Assembly (NCBI GenBank): GCA_017163975.1
Contig: JAFFSR010000314.1
Span: 4,438,001-4,502,000 of the forward strand
From: Anastatus disparis
Taxonomy: Eukaryota; Arthropoda; Insecta; Hymenoptera; Eupelmidae
Length of the DNA: 64,000 bases
Direction: 5' to 3'
Part shown: positions 24,501 to 35,232 of the stretch, one piece after another
Layout of the letters: the number at the start of each line of letters is the position of its first letter
Position numbering within the stretch: position 1 is the stretch's first letter
The notes under the pieces: generated by a model
Told to the model about the DNA's origin: nothing
Seen by the model: only the letters and a program-made list of their open reading frames with translations
Database searches by the model: none
Translations under genes and position numbers: made by a program

Positions 24501-24535
24501 TACACACACGTGCATACACGTAAAGACACTTTAGA
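21505..24535 (-). repeat. 10-bp tandem array, inverted orientation
   Basis: About 300 copies of CAAACACGTA, the complement of the 16440-17995 unit. Higher-order copying is visible. A block beginning ACGTACACATACGTACACTC at 22321 recurs at 22667 (period 346). A block containing ACATGTACACAAACGTACGC at 21681 recurs at 23599 (offset 1918). All long frames here are artefacts of the array. Confidence 0.95.
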
Positions 24536-24722
24536 ATATAAATATATCTACAGGAGACAATAGCTAACGTTTCAAAATTTTCCGTTACGTCATAAAAACA
24601 TTACAACTACGTCACAAATGGAAAAAAAATTCAATTTTTGAAATTCTCAACACTTAAAAACGTTTAAATTAAGGTTATGGTACGTTTTTGTATATGCAAT
24701 TAAATTCTCGTTGATAAAAAAT

Positions 24723-25630
24723 TCATACATCTAATAATTTTTATATAAAAAAATGTCACATCACTAGTTTATATGAACAATGATTATTTCATTAGTAGAT
24801 TTTTTATTTTAATCCTGAAGCATTTTTATATAATATAAGTATAGATCGTTACTATATTTACCTCAAACTAATAAATGTAACTAATAAAATGTTGAATATT
24901 CTCATGATTTTTTTTATATATCAATCTAAAATTAAATAAATTTTTAATTATTTCATAAAGACATACTAAAAATTATAATCTCCCTGGTAAAAATTTCTTC
25001 AATAAAATGCTGTATCTGTTACTCGTTTATAACTTTTCATTAAAAATTGTATCTTTCAAACTCTTTATATTAAAGTAAAGTGCTATCTAACTTTTATTTT
25101 AATTATTTTAAATATTTTCAACGTTATAATAGTATTTGATTTATAATATAACTTATATAACAAATTATATATGAATTAATATAAAGAGTGTGATATTACT
25201 TTTTTTATATTCAAATAAATCATTTAGCTCTATAAGATACTTTTAACTATAATTTTATATTTTTTTTTAATATTATATTAATGTGTTTTTAACTGATAGT
25301 CAACGGTCAACTAAAAATTGAGGAAAATTTTTACCAAGATTTGAATTATCAATTCACAACTTTTCATTACAACTTATATCGTTTAAACTCTTTATATCAA
25401 AATATAATGCTATATAACTTTGATTTTATTCATTTTCAATATTTTTAACGTTTTAATAATATTCGATTTATAATGAAAATTATATGACAAATTTTTATTG
25501 AATTAATATAGAGAGTGTGATATTAATTTTCTATATTTAATTAAATCATTTGGTTCTATAAAATATTTTAAATTATAATTTTATATTATATTGTTTTATA
25601 ATGTGATATGAATATACTTATCTAATGAAT
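24723..25630. repeat. AT-rich stretch with a 326-bp diverged tandem duplication
   Basis: About 24960-25285 and 25286-25610 share ordered landmarks (AACTTTTCATTA, AACTCTTTATAT, AGAGTGTGATATTA at 25185 and 25511). No coding content. Confidence 0.65.
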
Positions 25631-25645
25631 ATAGTACTATTATCG

Positions 25646-25679
25646 TCAGTCGCGCGCAGGACGCCGTACAGTGTAGACG
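25646..25679 (+). promoter_or_regulatory. Internal Pol II promoter: Inr plus DPE
   Basis: TCAGTC at 25646-25651 fits the arthropod initiator TCAKTY. Taking its A (25648) as +1, AGACG at 25675-25679 falls exactly at +28 to +32 and fits the downstream promoter element RGWYV. Jockey-, F- and I-type elements are known to use such TATA-less internal promoters, and the motif sits at the very 5' end of the element. Confidence 0.65.
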
Positions 25680-25807
25680 TGCGCAGTGGCGCTCTATCGC
25701 CTCGTTTAGTTTGCTACCTGTTTTTTACACTGTATTTTGTGCTGGTGGTTTTTTGTGCGGGTGTGCCTTCGAGCTGCGTTTAGGGGCTAGAAGTGCACTT
25801 TTTGCGT

Positions 25808-27976
25808 ATGTTTTATGGTACGGATGGTGCGGATGCTCCGGTTGCCGGTTTCGGCAATGGGTCGTCGCAAAATCTAGAAGGTTCTCAAGCAGCCTTCGAC
25901 GCTGTGCATAGTCGTGGATCGGGCTCAGTTGTCGGTGGCGACAATGGGTCTGCTCTCACTCAATTAGTTACAAACGAAAAGAATTCTAATTCTGGCGTTC
26001 AAGCCGTTGAAACGTCAAGTAACAGAAATAAGCTTTCCTATGCAAATGCTATCAGTAGGAGCTCACTACCTACATTTGAACAAACTGTCGTGTTGAATGC
26101 TATAGAGGGTTACACCAACGACCAATATATGGATCATTTTGAAAAAATCATGAACATCAAGAATTTGATTTACTTTTCAAAAATTTCCGAGAATAGAGTC
26201 TGTTTCACTCTAAATTTAGAGGAAGCGGCTAATGAAATTATAGGCAAAACAATAACAGTGAACAATCGCGCTTACACGTTCGCTCCATACGTGCCAGGAA
26301 GACCTGTACAAAATTATTGTAGAGTTGTTATTTCTAATATCTTGCCACAAATACCCAACGATATAGTTATTGATTATTTAAAGTCAATCAACATAATTAC
26401 AAAAAGGGGTATAACTAACATCAGATCCTCCACAGCAAATGAATCTCGAAGTCACATATTTTCCCATAGGAGGCAGTTTTATGTTAAGGAAGAGGACTTT
26501 GAAAAAGTCCCAAATAAACTTAAAATTACCTATCAAAATATTAGTTATTGGATTTTCTTTGGTGCGGAAAATATAAAATGCCACTATTGCAAAAATCAGG
26601 GACACATTGCTAAATTTTGTCCGGTACTCAAGGAGAATGAAGCCTTTAATACTGATGGCGCCATCACTCACATGATAAGCCAACAGTCTGATAAAGAAAT
26701 CGTTACCCACAATAGCGTTGGTTCTTCACCACCTCCGAAAGATGGCGACTCTCTTGAATCTCAAAAACTTGATCAATCAAATAAGAACGATGCCCGCACG
26801 CATTTTACTATAGATAACACTCAAGCAGACGGTCTTAACATGAAAAATCCTCTAAATGATAAAAACAACTCCTCGTCAAATGCAACTTTTTAGATTCTAC
26901 CAACAGTCAAAATGATAGTGAAATAAATCAAACTCTGCAGGCTATACTGTTCAAACAATTTTAATAAATTGACAACGTTTCAGTTACATCACAGTAACCC
27001 TTCTCAAGTCACTACAAAAAAAAAAAAAAAAAAAAAAAAACAAAATCAAATTTAGAATTAACAATATAAAACTTAAGAACACAATAAAGAATTTCTTTTT
27101 ACAAAAACCTTATTAGTCATGAGTCGTTAAAATTTTTAAACTATAGAATGATAGTTCGTCAAACCAAGGTTTGACGAACTATCATTCTATAGTTTAAAAA
27201 TTTTAACGACTCATGACTAATAAGGTTTTTGTAAAAAGAAATTCTTTATTGTGTTCTTAAGTTTTATATTGTTAATTCTAAATTTGATTTTGTTTTTTTT
27301 TTTTTTTTTTTTTTTTTTTGTAGTGACTTGAGAAGGGTTACTGTGATGTAACTGAAACGTTGTCAATTTATTAAAATTGTTTGAACAGTATAGCCTGCAG
27401 AGTTTGATTTATTTCAACTCCTCGTCAACTATCGCTGAGAACTCTTCTCATGAAATAATGGACACACAGTTCTATGGTCTTAAAAGGTCTGCTCCTTCTA
27501 CCACTAGTGGAAGCATCAACTCAGAACTTTCAGTAAACAATGAAAAAAGCAACCAGTTCAAAAACCCTTCACAGACAAATAAAACCTTAAAACCAGCCAA
27601 GAAAAAAACAAAAATTGTAGAAGTAACTAGTGATGAAAATAGTGACCAAAGTCAATCCGAAGATATTGACAAAGATATATTTCCTCAGTTAGCTCCAGTC
27701 ATAGATATGTACAAAAATGCTGATTTTAACAATGTTTTTCAATACGATCAACTAGTTAAATTTCTTAAGAAAGTCAAATATCAACGTGAGGTCCTTAACA
27801 TTAGTAAAGAATTCACGCATAACACTCCTGCCCTAGTAGAGTGGCTGTACGTAGTAGAAGTCAAAATACTGGATATCAAACTTAAAAACCGTATTAAAAA
27901 ACTTCTCAAAAGGGTTAACTCAGGATTACAAAATGAAGAAGAACATACAGTCACACGTTCACAAAAAAGAAAATAA
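25808..27976 (+). pseudogene. LINE ORF1 (gag-like nucleic-acid-binding protein), split by an insertion
   Basis: The first part (25808-26879) encodes a Ser/Gly-rich N-terminus, a central domain (KLSYANAISRSSLP ... IPNDIVIDYLKSINII) and a CCHC zinc knuckle, CHYCKNQGHIAKFC (C-x2-C-x4-H-x4-C). The frame hits a stop at 26891-26893 only because of the inserted palindrome. Beyond it the same frame resumes at 27415 and continues through a Lys-rich and acidic segment (AKKKTKIVEVTSDENSDQ) to a stop at 27974-27976, just before ORF2. ATG 25808 is preferred over 25793 because Gly/Ala-rich sequence follows directly, but this is not certain. It would coat element RNA and chaperone reverse transcription if intact. 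Confidence 0.8.
26880..27414. mobile_element. 535-bp palindromic insertion in LINE ORF1
   Basis: CAACTCCTCGTCAA occurs at 26866-26879 and 27415-27428, a 14-bp target-site duplication. Between them lies an almost perfect palindrome (arms about 245 bp, centre near 27166, ACCAAGGT). Each arm contains a 25-26 nt A or T run and the conserved-looking stretch CTTGAGAAGGGTTACTG ... CTGAAACGTTGTCAAT. The long, variable-type duplication and A-run suggest a retrotransposition product, but the palindromic shape is not usual for that. The class is unknown. Confidence 0.8.
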
Positions 27977-28017
27977 TGATAATATATACATATCAAATAT
28001 ATCTATAAAATATTAAC

Positions 28018-31000
28018 ATGCAAAATAAAAATTTTAATATCTTGTTCTGGAATCTCAGGAGTTTAAATGCAAGAAGACTCGAATTAGAAAAAATAAAAAT
28101 TGAATTTGACATCATCGTTAGAGTCGAGACTTGGCTGAAGCCAGATAAACCCGTAAATTTTACGGGATTCAATGTACACAGATTCGATCGCCTAGATGTC
28201 ACTGGTGGTGGCATCATATTTATTGTTAAAAAAGACATCGACTTCCAAGTTCTAAATACTACCTCATCAGAACCAGAAATTGAACTCGGAGGCATTAGGA
28301 TTAAAGCCAAAGATCACTCTTTTAATTTACTCGCATGCTACAAGCCACCTCATATACATCCCTCTCCAAGAGTTTGGAACGAGATTATGAGCAACAGTGT
28401 AATATGTAGCGAGCCAACTATTTTTTTGAGAGATTTCAACTCACACCATGTTGGCTGGAATTGCAGTTATAATGACAAGGATGGAATAAATTTATTGAAT
28501 TCCCTTGATGGGAATGGTCTAGTTATCCATAATGTCAAGACGTCCACACACATTGATCCTGCTCGGTGTAAAAAATCCAATATTGATTTAGTCATTTCAA
28601 CCGCCTCTATGGCTGATCGCTTCAATCAGAAGGTTTTTGACGATCCACACGGATCTGACCATTTTCCCATCTCCATCCAAGTTAGTATAGATCAAGTCAT
28701 CTACGCCAGAAAGTCATTCAAATTATATTCTAAAAAAACAAATTGGCAAAAATGCAATGATACGCTTGACCAACAATACTCTGAATTTCATAATAGTGAC
28801 TACATCAATTCGTCACCTATTAACAAATATAATTTCTGGATTGAAAAGATCAAGCATGCTATCACAAGTAACACACCTGCAAAGAGAAAAGTCGCCTCCT
28901 CCAGATTTCGTAACCCGGTCCCCTGGTGGGATGCAGAGTGGGATAAACTTAAAAGACTACGCAAAGCCGCATTTAAGAAGTGGGAATTTTCTGGTCTTGC
29001 CTCTGATCACCAAAGCTACCTAAAAGCTGATCATACTCTAAGAAAAACCTTCAAAAAGAAAAAAAAACAAAACTATAAACAATTCGCAGAAACCATTGAT
29101 TTTCGGAAAAACGTCTCATATGTTTGGAACGAAACCAAAATTTTCAAAAACAAGTGGGTCAAAACACCCATAACTAGCCACGATAGGTCACTAGTGAAAT
29201 CCCAAGCAGAGGTGGTAATGGACAAAATAGCCCCACAACTACAAGCCAATCATATTGAGCTTTCGATTCAATTGTTTAATAACAAAGACTCCTTCTTTGG
29301 CGACCCTTTCGATTTTGCTGAATTCAATGCCGCCCTTGAATCTAGAAACAAACACTCCGGCTGCGGTCTGGACGGCATTGACTATTACACACTCACTAAG
29401 ATTCCACTAAAGTATAAATTGGAATTGCTTGACATTTACAACCAGATGCAACAGGAAAATATCTACCCATCAAACTGGCAAGAATCCTTTGTACACTTTA
29501 TCAGCAAACCAGACGGGTCAGGCCTTCGACCTATAACTATGACATCGTGTCTCTGTAAGATATATGAGCTCATGGTAGAAAACAGATTACAATGGTTCTG
29601 CGAGCACAACAACATTCTTCCAGCATCAAACCCAGGCTTTCGAAATGGTAGATCCTGCTACGACAACTTAACAAACTTTCTTCTACATATCGACAACAAC
29701 TTCAGTAAGAACTGGGATACACTTGCAGCATTTTTAGACGTTCAGGGAGCGTTCGACAACGTCAACCCCCAGATTCTTCTTCGCAAACTAGAAGAGATTG
29801 GATATTCTTGCACAGTACTTTACTTTGTACAACATCTTATAATCAAGCGCTCAATCTACACTGAATATAATCTAGATTATCCGCGTTATGCTTATAAAGG
29901 TGTACCTCAGGGTGGGGTACTCAGCCCCCTTCTTTATTTTATCTCATTTACGTTAAGGATATCCATAAAAACCTATCTAGATTCATACATATTTCCCAAT
30001 TTGCTGACGACATTCTCCTCTACACAAGTTCATCATCATCGGAAAAAAGTGCTACACAACTTGAAAAGGCCACAGAAAACATGCGCAGTAAATTATTTGA
30101 ATTGGATCTCACTTTAAACGTTAAAAAGACTAAACTAGTCCATTTCAACAACGAAAATATACCACCTGGGGACACACACATCACCATCAATAATGAAAAC
30201 ATGAAATTCACTGAATCCGCCAGATTTCTAGGAGTTATCTTCGACTTTCAACTCAAGTTTGAGCAACAGGTCAAGACCATCGCCATTAAGTGTCAAAGAG
30301 CTCATCGAATCCTTAAATACCTATGCGGTACGTGGTGGGGTGCTCATCCCCAAACTTTATTAGTTCTTTACAAGAACTTCGTTCGAGCCACTATGGACTA
30401 TGGATCATTTATTTATTATCCAAAATCAAAGGCTATGGCACAAACCATTGAAAAAATTCAGTATTCTTCTCTCAGGACCGTAATGGAATATCGTACATCT
30501 ACACCCAAAAACGTTATCTTAGCTGAAACCAAGCTCACATCTATGAGGGATCGGGCCTTATATTCAGGCTGCAACTATGTCACCAAAGCTCTCTCCAATA
30601 GATCTAATCCTGCATCCAAAAACATAAATCTATATTACATAAAATATAGAAAAAGTAAACGCAAAAAAAAAGAGAATTATCTCTCAATGCATTTTCAAAG
30701 TTCTCATAGAAACCAACAAGACATTATATATAAGCCACCTCAATGAAATATATGCACATCCCTTCAAAGCTATGTACCATCAACCAAATACAGATTTTAG
30801 TCTTGGTAAATTAATTAAAAAAGTCAAAGATCCGGATCTGACGCTCGACCTATACTACTCCGATGACTCAATTTGTAAAATTTTCACCGACGGCAGTAAA
30901 ATTGCAGGCTCCAAATCTGTGGGTTCTGCCTACATTACCGACGATGCTGGAAACAGTAATATAACAAGCTCTAACCTGCACACTTCAATTTTTTCTGCCG

Positions 31001-31690
31001 AAGTCATCGCCATTAATACTGCATTAGAATTTGCATCTCAATCCAAATATGATAAACATGTAATATTTTCCGACTCACTAAGCGTACTCCAAGCATTACA
31101 AAGCCATAAATCCACCACATTTAATCACCCTCTAATAGTTAAAGCAAGAAACAAAATATATCAAATAACGTCCAATAGTTCTCAAGATCAGCCGTTACAA
31201 TTTGTTTGGACCATCTGAAAACAACGAAGTGCCCTATACAGACTTTAGACAAACATGGAAAAAATTTGCCTATGACAACACATGCAAATCTAACGTGGAA
31301 GATGGAATTTTAAAAGGAATTAAATACTTCAATAACTTCAACAATAATTCCAAACATCCTTGGTTCAAAGACAAAAATCTTCTCAGGCATGCAACAGTAA
31401 CCATAAATCGTCTAAGAGCTGATCATTACAGCTCTGCTTCATCGATGGCCAGGAACAATATCGTTTCCTCCCCAGCATGCACCTGCGGCCACGATTATTA
31501 AGATATAGAACACCTACTATGGGAATGCCCGCTCTACAGGGATCAACGCTACGACATGTTTAAAAGTTTCAAAGACGCTAAAATTATTGTTAATTGTGAT
31601 ATGACTCATATTTTAAAGAACTTAAATTTAAATATTATTAAAATAGTTATAAATTTTCTTAAAAAGTGTAACTTAAATCTTTAGTCATAT
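28018..31690 (+). pseudogene. LINE ORF2: endonuclease, reverse transcriptase, RNase H
   Basis: The APE-type endonuclease is in the first 230 codons: FWNLRSL, VETWLKP, DFNSHHVGWN and SDHFPI, with the catalytic Glu, Asp-Phe-Asn and Ser-Asp-His retained. RT blocks follow: FLDVQGAFDNV, GVPQGGVLSPLLY, and after a one-base deletion near 29950 the catalytic FADD box (in the shifted frame at about 30001-30012). The thumb motif FLGVIFD then appears in the 30081-30746 frame. A second shift lies in the A-run at 30661-30671. RNase H (IFTDGSK, SAEVIAINTAL, SDSLSVL) is at 30870-31210 and lacks its last His/Asp block. A C-terminal CTCGHDY...HLLWEC knuckle at 31480-31530 carries a TAA at about 31499-31501. 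Not functional. Confidence 0.85.
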
Positions 31691-31748
31691 ATTTGTAATC
31701 TTTAGTTATATATTTGTAATCTTTAGTTATATATTTGTAATCTTTAAG
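31675..31748 (+). repeat. 21-bp minisatellite in the LINE 3' UTR
   Basis: Three to four copies of ATATATTTGTAATCTTTAGT directly after the end of ORF2. Short tandem repeats near the 3' end are common in I-type elements. Confidence 0.85.
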
Positions 31749-32129
31749 TAAAAAATTTTTTGTAATATAAAATATATAACTGTATGTACGAATTGTATAT
31801 GGCCGTATAGACCTAAATTAAAGGTCTGGGTACGCCTTTATAATAAAAAAAAAATAGTACTATTATATTACTAATCTGGTGATGGCTGAAAATAACAAAT
31901 AAATTACAACTTTTTCAATTTATTAAAAAATAATTTATTAAAAATTCTAAAATTACCTCATTAAGAAAAATTTCATTTCAAACAATTAAATTATTAGTAT
32001 CCATTTCATTATCATTTAAAACTTTTATGTTTTTAGTATCTCCAATTTTTAAACTAAATGAATTTCCTATTTATAAAATAGTATATATAATATACATAAA
32101 TTGATTATATACAAATATAAATATAAATT

Positions 32130-33133
32130 TATAATACCAAATCCCTGTAGATCTCCGATAATTTCTAATTTCTCGTCTCTTTCTATTTTTAATATTTCAT
32201 CATCAGTTGCATTTATTACAATTTCCAATTTGTAATGACCATCAGTTATATTACAATAATATTTTGTATTATTATTATTTTCATTATTATTATCCTTTTG
32301 AAAACATTTGTTTTTCAAAATTCCTTCAATTTCTAAAAAAATGTATTGAACACCCACACATATATTATCTATATTACATTTAATGAATAAACAACATACT
32401 TATCAGCCCTTTTTTATTTGGAATTTCGTTAAAAGTAATTTTTTCTGCATTTAACCTTTTCTACAAATGATGTTATTGATGAATAATGATTCAAAGTTAA
32501 TTCATAAGGTAAGTTTACACGGGCAAAACGTGAAGCACCTTTTAAAGATACATTTTCTAGTCATATTTTCTAAAAATAACCAAGATTTATTTTTTATAAA
32601 TATTTTCAAATACTATTCATAAATATAAGTAAAGTTGTAATAAGTATAAGTAAAGTTGCAATAATTACATAAGTAAAGTTAATATTTTACATCACGAATT
32701 ATACATTACTTTATATTCTTTTTAAATTTTCGTATATTTTTATTAAATGTGTTACATTGAACTAAGATGCCATCATTATTTTTCAAAATAAATTCTAATA
32801 AACAAAATTATTTTTCAGTTTGTTTATTGAAAAAATGTTTTTTGCCTATAACTTCTTCAATATAAGCTACAACTGATCTAAAAAAAAATTTTTAAATGTA
32901 TTTATTTTAATTATTAATTTTTTCATGTATAGTTACAATAATTTCTATTTATAATTTGTATTACGTAGATTCATCTCCAATTTTTATTTTTGTTCGGAAA
33001 AAATCAGATGTAGACATCATTAAACTTTTTTTATTCAATGATTCATCAGAGGATTTTCCTTCATTCATTTTTCTTCTTGATATTTTACTAACAAAGAAAT
33101 TATTTTTTCCATAAAGATAAAAGCTTCGTCTGA
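32130..33133 (-). pseudogene. RPA70-like OB-fold gene, spliced and decayed
   Basis: Four minus-strand exons can be read. Exon 33133-32965 (SDEAFIFMEKIISLLVKY ... FFRTKIKIGDES) ends at a GTAATA donor. A T-run/AG acceptor leads to exon 32877-32710 (VVAYIEEVIGKKHFF ... DGILVQCNTFNKNIRKF), then a GTAATG donor. Exon 32556-32400 (LKGASRFARVNLPYELTL) follows, then a GTATGT donor and an AG acceptor at 32333. The last exon runs from 32332 and contains YYCNITDGHYKLEI and LEIIGDLQG. Exons 1-2 and 2-3 join in frame. The order FILKNNDGILVQ..TFN..I..F ... KGA ... VNLPYELTL resembles the RPA70 DNA-binding OB fold. In-frame stops (TGA in exon 1, TAA in exon 2) and a one-base insertion in exon 3 make it a pseudogene. 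The family assignment is by pattern only. Confidence 0.5.
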
Positions 33134-34235
33134 AAAACATAATTTACAATATAAACAAATCACCACATGTGCATTATTTTTTAAATTTATGTCCATGTTT
33201 ATAACTACAATTAGAATTGAATAAAAAAATAATTATTATTTTTATTCGGAAATGTAGTATTCTACTATTTGATCTATTTTATATTTAATTATTTTTAAAA
33301 TTAATAAGAATTGATATAAATTTTTATATTTAAATCAAATATATTTTAAAATTTAAAATTAAAATATAAATTTATTTTTCTTTCTATTTTATGTATTTAA
33401 AAACAAACATTTTATTAATATATAATAAATAAAATTATTAATTGATATTTTATAATTTATATATAAAAAAACTTGAAATTGCTAGTGTTTTATGATAGAA
33501 TTAAGTATAGTAAATTTTTATCTATGTATAATCATAATATTTTTATTAACTTATTAATTCACAATTAACTGAATTATTAAAAATAATTTAGAAATATAAT
33601 TATAAAATTGAAAAATATATTTTGACCGATTCCATCTCAAATCATGCAGACCGGCTGCACCTATCTCTCCGAACTGCTTAAAAATTTTTTATATTATTCT
33701 ACTTTGAAAATAAGCGTATACGTATTTTTTTATTTTTCAATATCATCAAAAATGCAGTTTTTATGCACTTTTTAAAAATGACTTATAAATTTTCAATTCT
33801 CAAAAATCGAAAATTTTTTTTTTTTTTTAATCGTTTTTATCCCTGTAGTGATCTTTATAAATAAATTTAGGCTCGTTCAGTGCTACAGAGGATGCTCTTT
33901 TAATTCCACCGTCTTTTATTTTTTTTAACAAAAAAACGGAAGTGCAATTGCACTTTTTGTAAAAATTGAAAAATGCATTTTTCTCAAAAAAACCATTTTT
34001 TTTTTGTCTCAAATTTTTTTATGGATAGGTGGCCTTAAGACCTATATTTCCATCGGTGCGGAATTTGGAATATTTTGGTTTAGTAAGAGATATGAAAAAA
34101 ATTGAGAAAAAAATTTTCATATTTACATAAATGTAAATACGTCATAGATACAACAAATATTTCAGGAGTAAGCGCATTTCAGATATATATATATTTGTAC
34201 GTACATAGCTTTTATGCAACTCATAGGTGTTGTGC

Positions 34236-34276
<41 letters not shown>

Positions 34277-34303
34277 CATAAATTTTGCGTTAAGTATAAG
34301 AAA

Positions 34304-34746
34304 TTATGTAAAAAAAAAAGTTCTATTTTTTTTTCCTTTCTTATGAGTTTTGGACTTTTTCTGATTGCGCACATTCTTCTTTGACGTAATTTTTCTTTTC
34401 TTTTTTTTCTCTTTATTTAATAATTTTATGAAAGGATGAGCAGCAGTTCGAGCCATATACAATTTTTTCTTTGTCCCTACTTTTACTTTCCATACGTGGG
34501 TTTTTTGAATGCTGGCCAATTTAGGGGTCTTAAGCCACTCTTTTATTTTGCTTTGCCTAAAAACTTCAATATCTTCTTTTGGCAGTAAGATTAATTTAAT
34601 AGCGTCAGTATTAGGTTGAACTTTTTTTACAAAAGCATTTGCATCTTGTATTGATTCAACATGACAATTTTGAAGATTATGTCTGGTTGCATAGTGTTTT
34701 ACTAATCCACCGACGCCATCAACCGCACCTTTTCCATGCCCCGTAG
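34304..34746 (-). pseudogene. C-terminal exon of a second HGKG-type protein
   Basis: A minus-strand exon starts at 34746 after TTGTTGTTTTCAG and reads ATGHGKGAVDGVGGLVKHYA, a long hydrophilic stretch (CHVESIQDANAFVKKV, EDIEVFRQSKIKEWL) and a Lys-rich tail. HGKGxxDGxGG is shared with the gene at 11752-14025, but the rest is different, so these are two lineages. The upstream catalytic part is absent. A truncated inverse copy of the same exon is at 34829-35160 on the plus strand, inside the other palindrome arm. Confidence 0.6.
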
Positions 34747-34828
34747 CTGAAAACAACAATTTTTGATTGTTAGAAGCTTTTTTCATTTCATGTTTACATT
34801 TTTACATCAATACAATAATCAATACAAG

Positions 34829-35160
34829 ATGCAAATGCTTTTGTAAAAAAAGTTCAACCTAACACTGACGCTATTAAATTAATCTTACTGCCAAAAGAAG
34901 ATATTGAAGTTTTTAGGCAAAGCAAAATAAAAGAGTGGCTTAAGACCCCTAAATTGGCTGGCATTCAAAAAACCCACGTATGGAAAGTAAAAGTAGGGAC
35001 AAAGAAAAAATTGTATATGACTCGAACTGCTGCTCATCCTTTCACAAAATTATTAAATGAAGAGAAAAAAAAGAAAAGAAAAATTACGTCAAAGAAGAAT
35101 GTGCGCAATAAGAAAAAGTCCAAAACTCATAAGAAAGGAAAAAAAATAGAACTTTTTTTT
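34829..35160 (+). pseudogene. Inverted duplicate of the HGKG-type exon, truncated
   Basis: Mirror copy of the 34304-34660 coding sequence (DANAFVKKVQP ... KKLYMTRTAAHPF) lacking the HGKGxxDGxGG segment, which lies in the single-copy spacer. It differs from the other arm by a few substitutions (for example LAGIQ versus LASIQ). Confidence 0.6.
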
Positions 35161-35195
35161 TTACATAATTTCTTATACTTAACGCAAAATTTATG

Positions 35196-35232
<37 letters not shown>

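Larger units (their letters stand above)
16237..24722. mobile_element. Giant foldback element with 10-bp tandem-array arms
   Basis: The outer ends are ATCAACGAGAAT (16239) and its complement ATTCTCGTTGAT (24710-24721). Inverted unique arms of about 200 bp follow (16237-16440 and 24530-24722). They match at roughly three quarters of positions by eye and include TCTCCTGTAGATAT and its complement. Inside these lie 1.56 kb and 3.0 kb arrays of the same 10-bp unit in opposite orientation, then a 3.5-kb non-array centre. Long inverted repeats made of 10-bp units are the hallmark of Drosophila Foldback elements, and Galileo-type arms are comparable. No transposase is visible and no clear target duplication could be read. 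Confidence 0.75.
25644..31853 (+). mobile_element. Non-LTR retrotransposon with RNase H (I/LOA-like), full length but dead
   Basis: The element is bounded by a 13-bp direct repeat ATAGTACTATTAT (25631-25643 and 31854-31866). It ends in a TAATAAAAAAAAAA tail, typical of target-primed reverse transcription. It contains a gag-like ORF1 with a CCHC knuckle, then ORF2 with apurinic-type endonuclease, reverse transcriptase and RNase H. APE endonuclease plus RNase H is the I/LOA/Jockey-group arrangement. The clade cannot be fixed without phylogeny. ORF1 is split by a palindromic insertion and ORF2 has two frameshifts, a deletion in RNase H and at least one nonsense codon. Confidence 0.9.

Noticed and set aside
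21464..24563. Similar long frames in the inverted array, up to 220 codons
   Set aside because: Same artefact of the complementary 10-bp array.
26940..27400. Possible hammerhead ribozyme around CTGTGATGTAACTGAAACG
   Set aside because: GAAAC is present, but the required CUGANGA core is not, and no three-stem arrangement could be drawn.
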